A stretch of DNA of 64,000 nt from Nocardia asteroides (GCF_900637185.1 NZ_LR134352.1:2656001-2720000), one strand, 5' to 3'. Counted from the stretch's first letter, positions 33,982-43,813 are shown. Notes: generated by a model not told the origin, from the sequence alone. Translations and numbers: made by a program.

Positions 33982-35148
33982 ATGCACAGACGGTCACGGA
34001 CCGCCACCCTGGCGGCGATGTCCGGTGTCGTGGTCACGGTGATGGCGCTGAGTGGTTGTGGCGGTGAGGAATCCGGCCACGAGCACGCGCACACCCCCGG
34101 CGCCGAGCCGATCGTCCTCACCTACGCCGGCGGCCTCTACGTCCTCGACGGCGCCACCCTCGCCCAGCAGGCCGATGTGCCGCTGGACGGCTACAACCGG
34201 ATCAACCCCGCCGGCGACGACGACCACATGATGGTGTCGACCAAGGACGGGTTCCGCGTCTTCGACGCCTACGACAAGGCCTTCACCGGCACCGAGTTCC
34301 CGGCGGCCAAGCCGGGCCACGTCGTGCGGCACGCGGGCAAGACCGTGCTGTTCGCCGACGGCTCGGGCGAGGTCACCATCGTCGACTCGGCCCAGCTCGG
34401 CCAGGACAAACCGCAGACCAGCACCTACAAGGCGGCCGCCCCGCACCACGGTGTCGCGATCGAACTGAGCGACGGACAGCTGGTGGTGACCCTGGGCACC
34501 GAGGACAAGCGCGTCGGCGCGGCCGCGCTCGACGGCAAGCGCGCCGAACTCGCCCGCACCGAGGACTGCCCCGGCGTGCACGGGGAAGCCACCGCGCAGG
34601 GCGAGGCCGTGGTGATCGGCTGCCAGACCGGTGCCGTGGTCTACCGCGACGGGAAGTTCACCAAGGTCGCCAGCCCCACGCCGTACGGCCGAATCGGCAA
34701 CATGTCCGGCAGCGAGGTCTCCCCGATCGTGCTCGGCGACTACAAGGTCGACAAGGACGCCGAACTCGAACGGCCGCAGCGGGTCTCGCTGGTGAACACC
34801 ACCGACGGGACACTGCGCCTGGTCGACCTCGGCACCAGCTACACCTTCCGCTCGCTGGGCCGTGGCCCGCAGGGCGAGGCGCTGGTGCTGGGCACCGACG
34901 GCAAGATCCATGTCCTCGACCCGGTCGCGGGCACCGTCACCCGGACCATCCCGGTGCTGGGCAGCTGGCAGGAACCCCTGGACTGGCAGGACGCGCGGCC
35001 CGCGCTGTTCGTGCGCGGCGGCATCGCCTATGTCACCGATCCGGGCGCCAAGCAGGTGCATCGCGTGGACCTCGCGGACGGGAAGGTCACGGCCACGGTG
35101 ACCTTGCCGGCAGCGCCGAACGAGATCAGCGGCGTCACCGCCCACTGA
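33982..35148 (+). CDS. aztD: zinc metallochaperone AztD
   Basis: 388 residues. Lipoprotein signal ends MALSGC, followed by a His-rich metal-binding stretch (GHEHAH) and a seven-bladed beta-propeller-like domain with repeated strand motifs (VLTYAGGLYVLDG, VHGEATAQGEAVVIGC, LVLGTDGKIHVLDP). In the described Azt system AztD is an exported zinc chaperone that loads AztC. ATG 33982 has GGAG 8 bases upstream; ATG 33970 is an alternative. Last gene of the azt operon, 26 bp after aztC, and ends at a strong hairpin. Confidence 0.85.
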   Translation: MHRRSRTATLAAMSGVVVTVMALSGCGGEESGHEHAHTPGAEPIVLTYAGGLYVLDGATLAQQADVPLDGYNRINPAGDDDHMMVSTKDGFRVFDAYDKAFTGTEFPAAKPGHVVRHAGKTVLFADGSGEVTIVDSAQLGQDKPQTSTYKAAAPHHGVAIELSDGQLVVTLGTEDKRVGAAALDGKRAELARTEDCPGVHGEATAQGEAVVIGCQTGAVVYRDGKFTKVASPTPYGRIGNMSGSEVSPIVLGDYKVDKDAELERPQRVSLVNTTDGTLRLVDLGTSYTFRSLGRGPQGEALVLGTDGKIHVLDPVAGTVTRTIPVLGSWQEPLDWQDARPALFVRGGIAYVTDPGAKQVHRVDLADGKVTATVTLPAAPNEISGVTAH

Positions 35149-35156
35149 TCCGATCC

Positions 35157-35196
35157 GCGCGGCGTGCCCGGCGTTCGTCGCCGGCGCACGCCGCGC
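35157..35196. terminator. bidirectional terminator hairpin
   Basis: A long GC-rich stem, GCGCGGCGTGC pairing with GCACGCCGCGC plus an inner CCGGCG/CGCCGG, around TTCGT. It lies between convergent aztD and the serine hydrolase gene. Confidence 0.6.
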
Positions 35197-35200
35197 CAGG

Positions 35201-36400
35201 TCAGCGCGTGGCGCAGCGCAGGACCGCGTCGCGTAGCTTGCGGCTGCGCACGTCGTCGAGAATCGCCATGCCCAGCCGGTTCATGCTGTAACCGAAGCCG
35301 AGACCCGTCGTGGGATCGGCGAACCCGAACGAGCCGCCCAAGCCGGTGGTGCCGTACGCGCGCTTGTCGGAACCGAACCGGAAACTGCCGCGCGACTTGC
35401 GGAAACCGAGGTGGTAACGGCTCTTGGTGTGCAGCACCAGATCGTCGGCGGGGACGTCGTCGGCGGTGTCGGCGGCGGCCAGCAGATCCAGGACGGCGTC
35501 GTCGATCGGCAGCGCACCCGTGCGCCCCGCCGCCGCGCCGTAGACCCGGGCCAGCGCGCGGGCATTGCCCACCCCGTTCATGCCGGGCCACTCGATCTCG
35601 AGGAACTCGCGCCGCGCGGCCCTGGCCGGGGCGCCGGGGCGCGGATTGGTGAGCGCCGCATAGGAATAACCACGCTTGGCGTAGACCTCGGCGCCGATCC
35701 GCAGCGGGATGTCGGCGAGCTCGTAGCGCAGGATGTCGAGGCCCTTGGTGGCCGAGAGCTGCGCGATCCGCTCCATCGGCTGCTCGGCGGGCAGGCCGAT
35801 GAACAGGTCGGCCTCGACCGGCGCCGCGATCTCCTCGGCGAAGAACCGGCCCAGGCTGCGGCCCGCCGGATCGACCCGGCGCAGCAGCTCGCTCTGGTAC
35901 AGGCCCAGGGTGAGCGCGTGATAGCCGTGCCGGGTGCCCGGCCGCCAGGCCGGCTTCTGCGCCGCCAGCAGCGCGCCCAGGGTGTCGCGGTCGACGAGTT
36001 CGCCCAGCTTCACGATCCGGTCCAGCCTGGACAGGCCCGCCTGATGGTCGATCAGCTGCCGCACGGTGACCGTGTCCTTGCCGTTGGCCGCGAACTCCGG
36101 CCAGTACTTCGCCACCGGCTGCTCGTAGTCGAGCAGGCCGCGCGAGACCGCCACCGCGATCGTGAACGCCGACATCCCCTTCGACGAGGAGAACACCGGC
36201 ACGATGGTGTCGCGCTCCCACGGCACCTCCCGGCGCCGGTCGCGATGGCCCGCCCACAGATCGACCAGGGGCTCGTCACCCGCGTAGACGGCGACGGCGG
36301 CGCCGATCTCGGCGTGCTCGGTGAAGTTGCGGCGGAAGGCGTCGGCGACGGGGCCGAAACCGGCCGCCACGTCGCCGTGGATCGATGGTGCGGCACTCAT
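35201..36400 (-). CDS. serine hydrolase of the beta-lactamase/EstB-like fold
   Basis: 399 residues of the class C beta-lactamase/penicillin-binding-protein fold. The nucleophile motif is SSSKG (S72-x-x-K) and the second motif Tyr lies in the GYHALTLG region. No signal peptide is visible, so a cytosolic esterase (EstB/LipE-like) is more likely than a secreted beta-lactamase. It is back to back with another serine hydrolase gene on the plus strand; the two are not close paralogues. Substrate unknown. Confidence 0.83.
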   Translation of the reverse strand: MSAAPSIHGDVAAGFGPVADAFRRNFTEHAEIGAAVAVYAGDEPLVDLWAGHRDRRREVPWERDTIVPVFSSSKGMSAFTIAVAVSRGLLDYEQPVAKYWPEFAANGKDTVTVRQLIDHQAGLSRLDRIVKLGELVDRDTLGALLAAQKPAWRPGTRHGYHALTLGLYQSELLRRVDPAGRSLGRFFAEEIAAPVEADLFIGLPAEQPMERIAQLSATKGLDILRYELADIPLRIGAEVYAKRGYSYAALTNPRPGAPARAARREFLEIEWPGMNGVGNARALARVYGAAAGRTGALPIDDAVLDLLAAADTADDVPADDLVLHTKSRYHLGFRKSRGSFRFGSDKRAYGTTGLGGSFGFADPTTGLGFGYSMNRLGMAILDDVRSRKLRDAVLRCATR

Positions 36401-36426
36401 GGTGCCTCGATCGTAGCGGCGTTCCG

Positions 36427-36432
36427 TACGCT
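36427..36432 (+). promoter_or_regulatory. -10-like hexamer, leaderless type
   Basis: TACGCT lies 6 bases before ATG 36439 and no ribosome-binding site is seen. Confidence 0.3.
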
Positions 36433-36438
36433 GCCGGT

Positions 36439-37254
36439 ATGCGCGCGTTCGAGCAGATACAGCAGTGGCCGGTCGGCAACGCGGCCGCGGCGGTCGTCAC
36501 CGCCGACGGCGTGACCAGCACCGGCGACACCGCGCGGGTGTTCCGGCTCGCCTCGGTGACCAAGCCACTGGTCGCCTATGCCGCCCTGGTCGCGATCGAA
36601 GAGGGCGCGGTGGAGCTGGACCAGCCGGCCGGGCCGCCCGGGTCCACCGTGCGGCACCTGCTCGCGCACACTTCCGGTGTCGCCTTCGCCACCCCCGAGG
36701 TCATCGCCGCGCCCGGTGCCCGCCGCATCTACTCCAGCGCCGGTTTCGAACTGCTCGCCGATTTCCTCACCGCCGAAACGGGTATCGAATTCCCGCGCTA
36801 TCTGCATGACGCGGTTTTCGCGCCGCTGGGCATGACCGGCGCGGTCCTCGACGGATCCGCTGGGCACGCGTGCCGGGCCTCGGTCGACGACCTCGCCCGA
36901 TTCGCCGCCGAGTTGCTGAACCCCCGATTGATCGCGCGGCAAACCCTCGACGACGCGACCTCGGTGCAATTCCCCGGCCGCGACGGCGTGCTGCCCGGAT
37001 ACGGTTCCCAGCGTCCCAACGACTGGGGATTGGGTTTCGAAATCCGCGACGGGAAAACCCCGCATTGGACGGGCGCGGGTAATTCCGGACGGACTTACGG
37101 ACACTTCGGGCAGTCCGGAACCTTCCTCTGGGTGGACCCCGAAATCCGGGTGGCGACGATCGCGCTGAGCGACGAGAATTTCGGCGACTGGGCTCGAGCG
37201 GCGTGGCCGAAATTCAGCGATTCCGTGATCGCAGAGACACACAACACGCTGTGA
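36439..37254 (+). CDS. serine hydrolase (beta-lactamase-like fold)
   Basis: 271 residues, shorter than the usual 350-400 for the fold. SxxK motif SVTK (near residue 42), YSS motif in RRIYSSAGFELLADF, and a C-terminal HFGQSGTFLWVDP in place of the KTG strand. The LLAHTSG signature is the family hallmark. No signal peptide. Probably a small esterase or peptidase. It is separated by 38 bp from the divergent EstB-like gene, so the two promoters overlap. Confidence 0.83.
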   Translation: MRAFEQIQQWPVGNAAAAVVTADGVTSTGDTARVFRLASVTKPLVAYAALVAIEEGAVELDQPAGPPGSTVRHLLAHTSGVAFATPEVIAAPGARRIYSSAGFELLADFLTAETGIEFPRYLHDAVFAPLGMTGAVLDGSAGHACRASVDDLARFAAELLNPRLIARQTLDDATSVQFPGRDGVLPGYGSQRPNDWGLGFEIRDGKTPHWTGAGNSGRTYGHFGQSGTFLWVDPEIRVATIALSDENFGDWARAAWPKFSDSVIAETHNTL

Positions 37255-37355
37255 AGTAACACCCGCAACACCGAACACTTCAGTACACTCGGGCCACGCC
37301 AGTCCGACGGACCGTTGGGGAAGACGCTCCTTGTCGAGGCTGGAGGTGTTGTGTA

Positions 37356-37892
37356 GTGCGCGCATCGAGTCAGTTCGCTGATGCGACGGCGGGTGTGGTC
37401 TACATCCACTCATCGCCCGCCGCGTTGTGCCCGCACGTCGAATGGGCGCTGTCGACCGCGTTGTCCTCGCCCGCGAAATTGCGCTGGACCGCGCAACCGG
37501 CCGACGGACAACTGCGCGCCAGCAGCGACTGGATCGGCCCGGTGGGCACCGCGTCCCGGATTGCCCAATCATTGCGCGCCTGGCCGGTGCTGCGCTTCGA
37601 GGTCACCGAGGATCCCAGCGACGGCGTCGACGGTGAGCGCTACAGCTTCGTCCCCGCCCTCGGCCTGTGGCACGGATCCACCGGCGCCAACGGCGATGTG
37701 ATGCTCGGCGAGATGCGATTACGTGCCTTACTGCAAGCCGCCAGGGAACTGGGCGGTCACGGCACCTACGACCTGTCCGCCGAAATCGACCGGGCCCTGG
37801 GCACCGCCTGGGACGACGACCTCGAGGCCTACCGCCAGGGCACCGACTGCGTCGGCGCCGAGGTCACCTGGCTGCGCCGCGACGTCGGCTGA
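37356..37892 (+). CDS. DUF3145 protein, conserved in actinobacteria
   Basis: 178 residues from GTG 37356. The sequence FADATAGVVYIHSSPAALCPHVEWALSTAL with internal WTAQPADGQLRA and LGEMRLRALLQAARE matches the DUF3145 family, found widely in mycolic-acid bacteria and other actinobacteria without an assigned function. No signal peptide or membrane helix; predicted cytosolic. GGAGG lies about 8 bases before the start. No operon partner. Confidence 0.85.
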   Translation: MRASSQFADATAGVVYIHSSPAALCPHVEWALSTALSSPAKLRWTAQPADGQLRASSDWIGPVGTASRIAQSLRAWPVLRFEVTEDPSDGVDGERYSFVPALGLWHGSTGANGDVMLGEMRLRALLQAARELGGHGTYDLSAEIDRALGTAWDDDLEAYRQGTDCVGAEVTWLRRDVG

Positions 37893-37940
37893 CCGACCGG
37901 GATCGGTCCGGCCGCGTTGGTTCCCGGCCCGGTTCGCTGC

Positions 37941-37946
37941 TAGCGT
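37941..37946 (+). promoter_or_regulatory. -10-like hexamer, leaderless type
   Basis: TAGCGT lies 7 bases before ATG 37954. Confidence 0.35.
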
Positions 37947-37953
37947 CCACGAC

Positions 37954-38310
37954 ATGACACGTGGGGGAGCGGGATTCGGGTTGTTCGTCGTGGTGGCCGG
38001 TGCGGTGCTGGCCGCGGCAGGCTGTTCCGGGACCGAGCAGGGCACGGCCACACCGGCATCGTCGGCCGCCGCCGCGTCGACGACCAAGCCGGGGACCTCG
38101 ACAGCACCGGTCCCGGCCGGCGACCTGACCACGATGACCTGTGCCCAGTTCCTGGCCCTCGACGACCCCACGCAGAAGTCGACCCTGGTGGCGCTGGCCG
38201 ACCAGCTCGGCTATCAGACGAAGGTGAATCCGGGCAATTACAAGATCGTGCAGGCGATGTGCAAGGCCGACGGCACGAAGCTGGTGAAGGACTGGCTCGG
38301 GCGCGCCTGA
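37954..38310 (+). CDS. small lipoprotein, HdeA-like domain
   Basis: 118 residues. Lipoprotein signal peptide (GLFVVVAGAVLAAAGC, lipid-modified Cys near 24), a Thr/Ser/Ala linker, then a small domain beginning TCAQFLALDDPTQKSTLVALADQLGY with a second Cys in MCKADGT. The two-Cys helical pattern resembles HdeA-type acid-stress proteins found in actinobacterial lipoproteins. Probably exported and anchored at the membrane. Ends 3 bp from the convergent acetyltransferase. Confidence 0.75.
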   Translation: MTRGGAGFGLFVVVAGAVLAAAGCSGTEQGTATPASSAAAASTTKPGTSTAPVPAGDLTTMTCAQFLALDDPTQKSTLVALADQLGYQTKVNPGNYKIVQAMCKADGTKLVKDWLGRA

Positions 38311-38313
38311 TCG

Positions 38314-38913
38314 CTACGCGGGGCCGTCGGTTTCGGCCGCGCGGGCGTCCATGACCCAGCACATGCCGCGGCCCGATTCGCCCGGGGTCTTCCGGGGGCG
38401 GGGCCCGGTGCTCGCCAATCGATAGCCCAGTCGCCGGGGGATCGCGGCGCTGCGGAGGTTGGCGGCGTCGCAGCGGATTTCGACGCGGGTGATGCCGGGC
38501 AACGCCAGGGCGATGTCGGTCAACGCACCGGCGGCGCGGGTGATGACGCCCTTGCCGACATGGTCGACGTGGCACCAGTAGCCCAGTTCGAGGGTGGCCG
38601 GGCCGACCCGGTCGTGCAGGCCGATCACGCCGAGCACGGTGCCGTCGGGGGCGAAGATGCCGTAGTCGAAGCCGCCGTCGGGGGTCGGCCAGTGCGCGGT
38701 GAGGCGGTCGTGGACGGCGCTGAGGTCATCGGGCGTCGGCGGGTGCGCGGCCCAGTCCATCCACCGATGCAGGTGTTCGTGCGAGGCGGTGATGGCCGCG
38801 GTCATGGCGGCGAGGTCGTCGGCGTGCCGGCGGCGGATGACCAGGTCGTCGACGACCAGCCGCTGCGGCGGCGTGACGCCGGGAGCCAGGGCGGGCGGAT
38901 AGTCGATGGCCAT
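38314..38913 (-). CDS. GNAT family N-acetyltransferase, RimJ/RimL-like
   Basis: 199 residues from ATG 38913. The acetyl-CoA-binding core is visible as LELGYWCHVDHVGKGVITRAAGALTDIAL and the following VEIRCDAANLRSAAIPRRLGYRL. The N-terminal part RLVVDDLVIRRRHADDLAAM fits RimJ/RimL-type protein N-terminal or small-molecule acetyltransferases. The usual Q/R-x-x-G-x-G/A loop reads HVGKGV. A longer open frame extends upstream without a better start. Acceptor unknown. Confidence 0.83.
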   Translation of the reverse strand: MAIDYPPALAPGVTPPQRLVVDDLVIRRRHADDLAAMTAAITASHEHLHRWMDWAAHPPTPDDLSAVHDRLTAHWPTPDGGFDYGIFAPDGTVLGVIGLHDRVGPATLELGYWCHVDHVGKGVITRAAGALTDIALALPGITRVEIRCDAANLRSAAIPRRLGYRLASTGPRPRKTPGESGRGMCWVMDARAAETDGPA

Positions 38914-38962
38914 CCGTCGATGGTGGCCGACCTCGCCGGCCCGCGGCAACGACGTTTCCGGA

Positions 38963-39778
38963 TCAGGGCGCGAGGAAGCGGGCGGCGTTGTCGGCGGCCC
39001 ACTGCGCGAAGGTGGTGGCGGGCTTGCCGGTGATGTCTTCCACGCTGGTGACCGGCAGGGTGGCCGGGTCCGGGCTGTACCCGGTCAGGACATTGTCGAC
39101 GTACCAGGTGGTGTTGTCGCCCATCGTGGGTGTCAGGGCGGCGACGGTGTCGTCGCGGGAGGCCTGGCGGAAGGTGATCTCGCGGCCGAGGGCGGCGGCG
39201 ATCCGGCCGACGAGGTCGGTGCGCGACAGCACCTCGGGACCGCCCAGGGACAGCGCGCGACCGTGCCAGGTGTCGTCCAGCAGGGCGGTGGCGGCCACGG
39301 CGGCGATGTCGTCCATGGCGATGGGCGCGGTCGCCGCGTCGGGGAACGGTTCGCTGACCGAGCCGGTCTCGCGGATCTGGTGCGCCCAGGTGAGCGTGTT
39401 CTCCATGAAGTCCGCGGGCCACAGATGCGTCCAGGCCAGGCCGCTGTCCTCGACCGCCGTGCACACCGTGCCCCACCAGCTGTCCGGTTCACCGGACAGG
39501 TCGACCACGTGCCGGATGCCCGCCGCGCGCGCCAGCTCCAGCACTGCGCCGACGGTGTCCGGCGTGGGCGCCAGGTACATCCGGTCCACGCCGTCGAAGG
39601 CCGCGGGCAGACTCCCGGGCCGCCGCAGATAGCCCTCGACCACGTCCACTCCGGCGGGCAGCGCGGCCCGGCGCGGGTCGGTGGTGAGCGCGCGGACATC
39701 GGTGTGGCCCGCGGTGAGCAGGTGGTCGACGACCTTGCGGCCGATATTGGCGGTGGCCCCGGTTACCAGGATGGTCAT
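38963..39778 (-). CDS. NAD(P)H-binding NmrA/QorB-like protein
   Basis: 271 residues, atypical short-chain dehydrogenase. The cofactor motif is MTILVTGATANIGRKVVDHLLTAG at the extreme N-terminus. HVVDLSG and LWPADFMENTL are typical of the NmrA-like/quinone oxidoreductase QorB group, which act either as redox sensors or reductases. The catalytic YxxxK is not evident. ATG 39778 has GGAAGG-like bases about 6 bases upstream. No clear operon link. Confidence 0.83.
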   Translation of the reverse strand: MTILVTGATANIGRKVVDHLLTAGHTDVRALTTDPRRAALPAGVDVVEGYLRRPGSLPAAFDGVDRMYLAPTPDTVGAVLELARAAGIRHVVDLSGEPDSWWGTVCTAVEDSGLAWTHLWPADFMENTLTWAHQIRETGSVSEPFPDAATAPIAMDDIAAVAATALLDDTWHGRALSLGGPEVLSRTDLVGRIAAALGREITFRQASRDDTVAALTPTMGDNTTWYVDNVLTGYSPDPATLPVTSVEDITGKPATTFAQWAADNAARFLAP

Positions 39779-39915
39779 GTGTTTCCTTCCGGTGCGGCTC
39801 GGTGACCTACCGATTCTGCCAACGGAATTCGGGGCCCGCACGTAGCAAATCACCGCCCGGCGATCACTCCGGCCGGTGCTGCGGACTCGTCCGGATCGTC
39901 GTGCAGACTCCTGCG

Positions 39916-40863
39916 TCACCACGACTTACGGCGGTCCGGATCGAGCCAGACGGGGAGTGGTTCCCGGGCGGCACGCCAGGCGAGCGGCACACCGCGCGCG
40001 CCGGGCCGATCGCCGATTCCGGTGTGGGCGGCCACGATTCCGCCGACGATCGCGCCGGTGGTGTCCATGTCGCCGTCCGCCTCGAGACACGCGGCGACGG
40101 CGGCCGGGTAGTCGTCGAGGTGGGTCGCCGCGGCCCACAGGGTGAACGGCACGGTCTGCTGAGCCGTCACCCGCGAGCCGTTCCCCAGCCCCCGCGCCGC
40201 CTCGGCGACCGTCGCGCCGAGCAGATCCCGGGCCCGGTGAATCCCTCCGGCCGTGTCGCCGGGTTCCAGCCGGTCGAGCACTGTGCCGAGGAATTCGGCA
40301 GGTGCGGGACGGATTTCGTTTCGCCGCGCGTCGGCGGCGAGACCGGCCGCCAGGGCGACGGCCACCGCCCCGGCCACGCCTTCGGGATGCAGGTGGGTCA
40401 CCTCGGCGGACCGGATCGCCTCGGACACGATCCGCGCCGGGTCGTCGGCGAAGTACGCCCCGAGCGGGGCGACCCGCATGGCCGCGCCGTTGCCGCACGA
40501 CCCCTGCCCCTCGAACACGGCACCGGCCGCCTGCCGCCACGGCATGCCCTCCCGGATCCGCCGCAGGGTCGCGACGGCCGAGTGGCCGTAGTCGCGTGCG
40601 GGATCGCAGCGCCGGGCGAAGCGCGCCGCCAGCCGATCCTGGTCGATCGTGCCGTGGCGCCGGAGTTCGGCCACCACGCCCGCCGCCATCTCGGTGTCGT
40701 CGGTCCACACCCATGGCCCCTCCGGTGGGCGGCCGGTCCGCAGCGCGGTGAGTGACCGGCCCATGAGGAAGAACTGCGCGCCGAGCGCATCGCCGACCGA
40801 CAGGCCCTCGAGCGCGTCGAGCATCGGCGCTTCGTCGCGGCCGCGCGCACGCCACCAGCGCAT
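39916..40863 (-). CDS. ADP-ribosylglycohydrolase (DraG family)
   Basis: 315 residues, all-helical ADP-ribosyl-glycohydrolase fold that removes ADP-ribose from proteins, nucleic acids or small molecules. Metal-binding motifs are readable: GDALGAQF, WTDDTEMA (T54-E58), and the C-terminal GDMDTTGAIVGGIVAAHTG. GGAGGGAGG precedes the ATG at 40863; the longer frame is not used. The usual partner DraT or an ADP-ribosyltransferase toxin is not next to it. Confidence 0.88.
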   Translation of the reverse strand: MRWWRARGRDEAPMLDALEGLSVGDALGAQFFLMGRSLTALRTGRPPEGPWVWTDDTEMAAGVVAELRRHGTIDQDRLAARFARRCDPARDYGHSAVATLRRIREGMPWRQAAGAVFEGQGSCGNGAAMRVAPLGAYFADDPARIVSEAIRSAEVTHLHPEGVAGAVAVALAAGLAADARRNEIRPAPAEFLGTVLDRLEPGDTAGGIHRARDLLGATVAEAARGLGNGSRVTAQQTVPFTLWAAATHLDDYPAAVAACLEADGDMDTTGAIVGGIVAAHTGIGDRPGARGVPLAWRAAREPLPVWLDPDRRKSW

Positions 40864-41031
40864 CACGACGCCTCCCTCCGCGAACGGCTCCCGCTCGTCT
40901 CCCCGCGAATCTAGTGCGCGCATCCACCCATCGGTGGCGCGTCCCGGATGGGTAGATCGCCCGATGCGGTGGTCCGCCGTCGATTCCTAGCGTCGGAAGT
41001 CAGGCAGAACCCAGCTATCGAGGAGGTCGTC

Positions 41032-42138
41032 ATGACCACGCAGTACATCGAGACACTCGTCATCGGGGCCGGTCAGGCCGGGTTGACGACGGGCAGCGCG
41101 CTGCGGCGGGCCGGGCGCCCCTTCCTGATCGTCGACCGGTCCGACCGCATCGGCGACAACTGGCGCCGCCACTACGACTCGCTGCGGCTCTACACCCCGG
41201 CCAAGTACGACGGCCTGCCCGGCCTGCCGTTCCCCGCGGACACGTGGAGCTATCCGGGCAAGGACGAGGTGGCCGCCTACCTCGAGCAGTACGCCCTGCA
41301 CTGGGACCTGCCGGTGCGGATGAAGACCGGCGTCGACCGGCTCTCGCCCCGCCCCGGCGGCGGCTACCTGGCACACCTCGGGGCCGACGTCATCCACTGC
41401 GACAATGTGGTCGTCGCGACCGGCACCTTCGGCCGCACGCCGCGCGTCCCGGACTTCGCCGCCGAGCTGAATCCCGCCATCACACAGCTGCATTCGAGTC
41501 GATACCGCAGGCCCGGCCAGCTGAGCGAGGGTTCGGTCCTGGTGGTGGGCGCCTCGCATTCGGGCACCGACATCGCCTACGAACTCGCCGCCACCCGGCC
41601 GACCATCCTCTGCGGGCGCGACTGCGGGCAGATCCCGCTGCGCTGGGATGCGCGTGCGATCAAGGTGGCGCTGCCGGTCCTGGTGTTCCTGTGGCGTCAC
41701 GTCCTCACCCGGCGTACACCGATGGGCCGCAAGGAGATGCGCGAGACGCGGGTCCACGGCGGGCCCATGCTGCGGGTCAAGCGCGCCGACCTCGCCGCAC
41801 GCGGCGTCGAACGGATCACCCAGCGGGTGCGCGGCGTGCGCGACGGCCGCCCGCAACTCGACGACGGCACCGTCCTCGATGTCGAGAACATCGTGTGGGC
41901 CACGGGATTCCGGCAGGTGTTCGACTGGATCGACCTGCCCGTGTTCGGCCCCGACGGCTGGCCGACGGAATACCGCGGCGTGGTCGCCGACGCGCCGGGC
42001 CTGTTCTTCTGCGGCCTGAGTTTCCAGTACGCGTTCTCCTCGATGGTCTTTCCCGGCGTCGGCCGCGACGCCGCCTATATCGCGGATCGCATCGTGAAAC
42101 GGGCGGCCCGTACCGGCGGAATGGCCGCCGCCGCGTGA
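41032..42138 (+). CDS. flavin-containing monooxygenase-like oxidoreductase
   Basis: 368 residues. FAD motif TLVIGAGQAGLTTGSALRRAG at the N-terminus and NADP-side motif VLVVGASHSGTDIAYELA near 180; WATGFR is the conserved late motif. The length and motifs match YUCCA/CzcO-type single-component monooxygenases. GAGGAGG precedes the ATG, and a TAGCGT -10-like hexamer is at 40988-40993. An ACCCATC/GATGGGT inverted repeat (40926-40953) lies in the promoter. The LuxR-type regulator gene follows 49 bp downstream on the same strand, suggesting joint function. Substrate unknown. Confidence 0.82.
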   Translation: MTTQYIETLVIGAGQAGLTTGSALRRAGRPFLIVDRSDRIGDNWRRHYDSLRLYTPAKYDGLPGLPFPADTWSYPGKDEVAAYLEQYALHWDLPVRMKTGVDRLSPRPGGGYLAHLGADVIHCDNVVVATGTFGRTPRVPDFAAELNPAITQLHSSRYRRPGQLSEGSVLVVGASHSGTDIAYELAATRPTILCGRDCGQIPLRWDARAIKVALPVLVFLWRHVLTRRTPMGRKEMRETRVHGGPMLRVKRADLAARGVERITQRVRGVRDGRPQLDDGTVLDVENIVWATGFRQVFDWIDLPVFGPDGWPTEYRGVVADAPGLFFCGLSFQYAFSSMVFPGVGRDAAYIADRIVKRAARTGGMAAAA

Positions 42139-42187
42139 TCGCGACCGCCGCCGACCTGCGCGTATCCTGCTAGACAGGTGATGTGCG

Positions 42188-43813
42188 ATGAGCGTGGTCG
42201 ACAGCTTGCTGCGGGCTCGGGAGGCGTACGAGCGCCGGGAATGGGTGGCGGCCTTCGAGGCGCTGTCCGCCACCGACGCCGACCTGCTGCGCGCCGACGA
42301 TTTCGCCCGGCTCGCCTCCGCCGCCCAGCTCACCGGCCGGACCAACGACGGCATCCAGGCCATGCAGCGCGCCTATCAGCTGAACCTGGACGCCGGCGCC
42401 GTCGCGGCGGCGGCGCGCTGCGCGTTCTGGCTCGCCATGACCCTGCTCTCCAGCGGGGAAGCCGCCGTCGGCGGCGGCTGGGTGGCGCGAGCGCAGCGGC
42501 TGCTGGCGGACCTGCCGGAGGAGGTCGTCGAGCACGGCTACGTGTGGGTGGCGGTCCTGCACCGGCACCTGGCCGCCGGTGAATTCGCCGAGATGGCCGC
42601 CTGCGCGGATCGCGTCACCGCCATCGGACGCCGCTTCGAGGTGCCGGAGCTGATCGCGATGGGCCTGTCGACGCAGGGCAGGCTGGCCATCTACGCGGGC
42701 CGGGTGCGCGCGGGCCTCGAGCTGCTGGACGAGGCGATGGCCGCCGTCACTGCGGGCGAGGTCTCCACCCTGTTCGCCGGCGAGATCTACTGCTCACTGG
42801 TCGAAGCCTGCCAGGAGATCTCCGATTTCGCGCGGATGGAACAGTGGACGCTGGCGCTGACCACCTGGTGCGCCGACCAGCCGGGGCTGGTGCCGTTCAC
42901 CGGGCAGTGCGCGGTCCATCGTGGCCAGCTGATGCGGGTGCACGGCGCCTACGACGCCGCGCTGGAGGAATTCGAGTCGGCGCTCGGCCGCTATGTCGCC
43001 GCCGGCAGCGTCGCGCCGGCCGGCCTCGCGCAGGCTGAACGCGGCGATGTCCTGCGCCTGCGTGGCGCCTTCGCCGAGGCCGACGACGCCTACGCCGCGG
43101 CCGTCGGGTTCGGCTACGACCCGCAACCCGGGCTGGCCCTGCTCTGGGCCGACCGGGGGCGGACCGGCGCCGCACGCGCCACCGTGCGGCGGCTCGTCGC
43201 CGAGACGCCCGATCCGGTCCATCGCTGCCGGGTGCTGCCCGCCGCCGTCGACATCCTGCTCGCGTGCGGTGAGTCCGCCGAGGCCGTCGAGCTGAGCGCC
43301 GAATTGCACACCATCGCCACGGGATTCGGCTGCGCGGCGCTGCGAGCCGCGGCCGCGCGGGCGGCGGGATGCGTCGCGGTGGCTCGCGGCGAGCCCGCCG
43401 TGGCGGTCGGCGAGCTCCGGCGCGCGGCGCGGCTGTGGTCGGCGCTGGACGCGCCCTACGAGACCGCCCGCTGCCGTGCCGATCTCGGCCGCGCGCTGCG
43501 GGCACTCGACGACGAGGACTCCGCGCGCCTCGAATTCGCCGCCGCCCACCAGGTTTTCACGCGGCTGGGCGCCGCTCCCGCCGCCGCCGAGGTGGCCCGG
43601 CTGCTGGCCCCCGCGCTGCCCGGTGGGCTCACCGAACGCGAGGCCGAAGTACTGCGGCTGGTGGCGGCCGGACACAGCAATCCGCAGATCGCGGGGGAGC
43701 TGGTGGTGAGCGAGAAGACCGTCGCCCGGCACCTGTCCAACATCTTCGGCAAACTCGAGGTCGGCTCGCGGACCGCGGCCGCCGCCTTCGCCTTCGAGCA
43801 CAACCTCACCTGA
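42188..43813 (+). CDS. LuxR-family regulator with TPR-like sensor domain
   Basis: 541 residues. About 460 residues of helical tetratricopeptide-like repeats (Ala-rich pairs of helices) are followed by a C-terminal LuxR/NarL helix-turn-helix (about 478-540): [44 protein letters not shown]. It lacks the N-terminal NACHT/AAA domain of the large LAL regulators. Same strand as the upstream flavin monooxygenase gene. The repeat domain presumably binds a partner or ligand that is not known. Confidence 0.83.
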   Translation: MSVVDSLLRAREAYERREWVAAFEALSATDADLLRADDFARLASAAQLTGRTNDGIQAMQRAYQLNLDAGAVAAAARCAFWLAMTLLSSGEAAVGGGWVARAQRLLADLPEEVVEHGYVWVAVLHRHLAAGEFAEMAACADRVTAIGRRFEVPELIAMGLSTQGRLAIYAGRVRAGLELLDEAMAAVTAGEVSTLFAGEIYCSLVEACQEISDFARMEQWTLALTTWCADQPGLVPFTGQCAVHRGQLMRVHGAYDAALEEFESALGRYVAAGSVAPAGLAQAERGDVLRLRGAFAEADDAYAAAVGFGYDPQPGLALLWADRGRTGAARATVRRLVAETPDPVHRCRVLPAAVDILLACGESAEAVELSAELHTIATGFGCAALRAAAARAAGCVAVARGEPAVAVGELRRAARLWSALDAPYETARCRADLGRALRALDDEDSARLEFAAAHQVFTRLGAAPAAAEVARLLAPALPGGLTEREAEVLRLVAAGHSNPQIAGELVVSEKTVARHLSNIFGKLEVGSRTAAAAFAFEHNLT

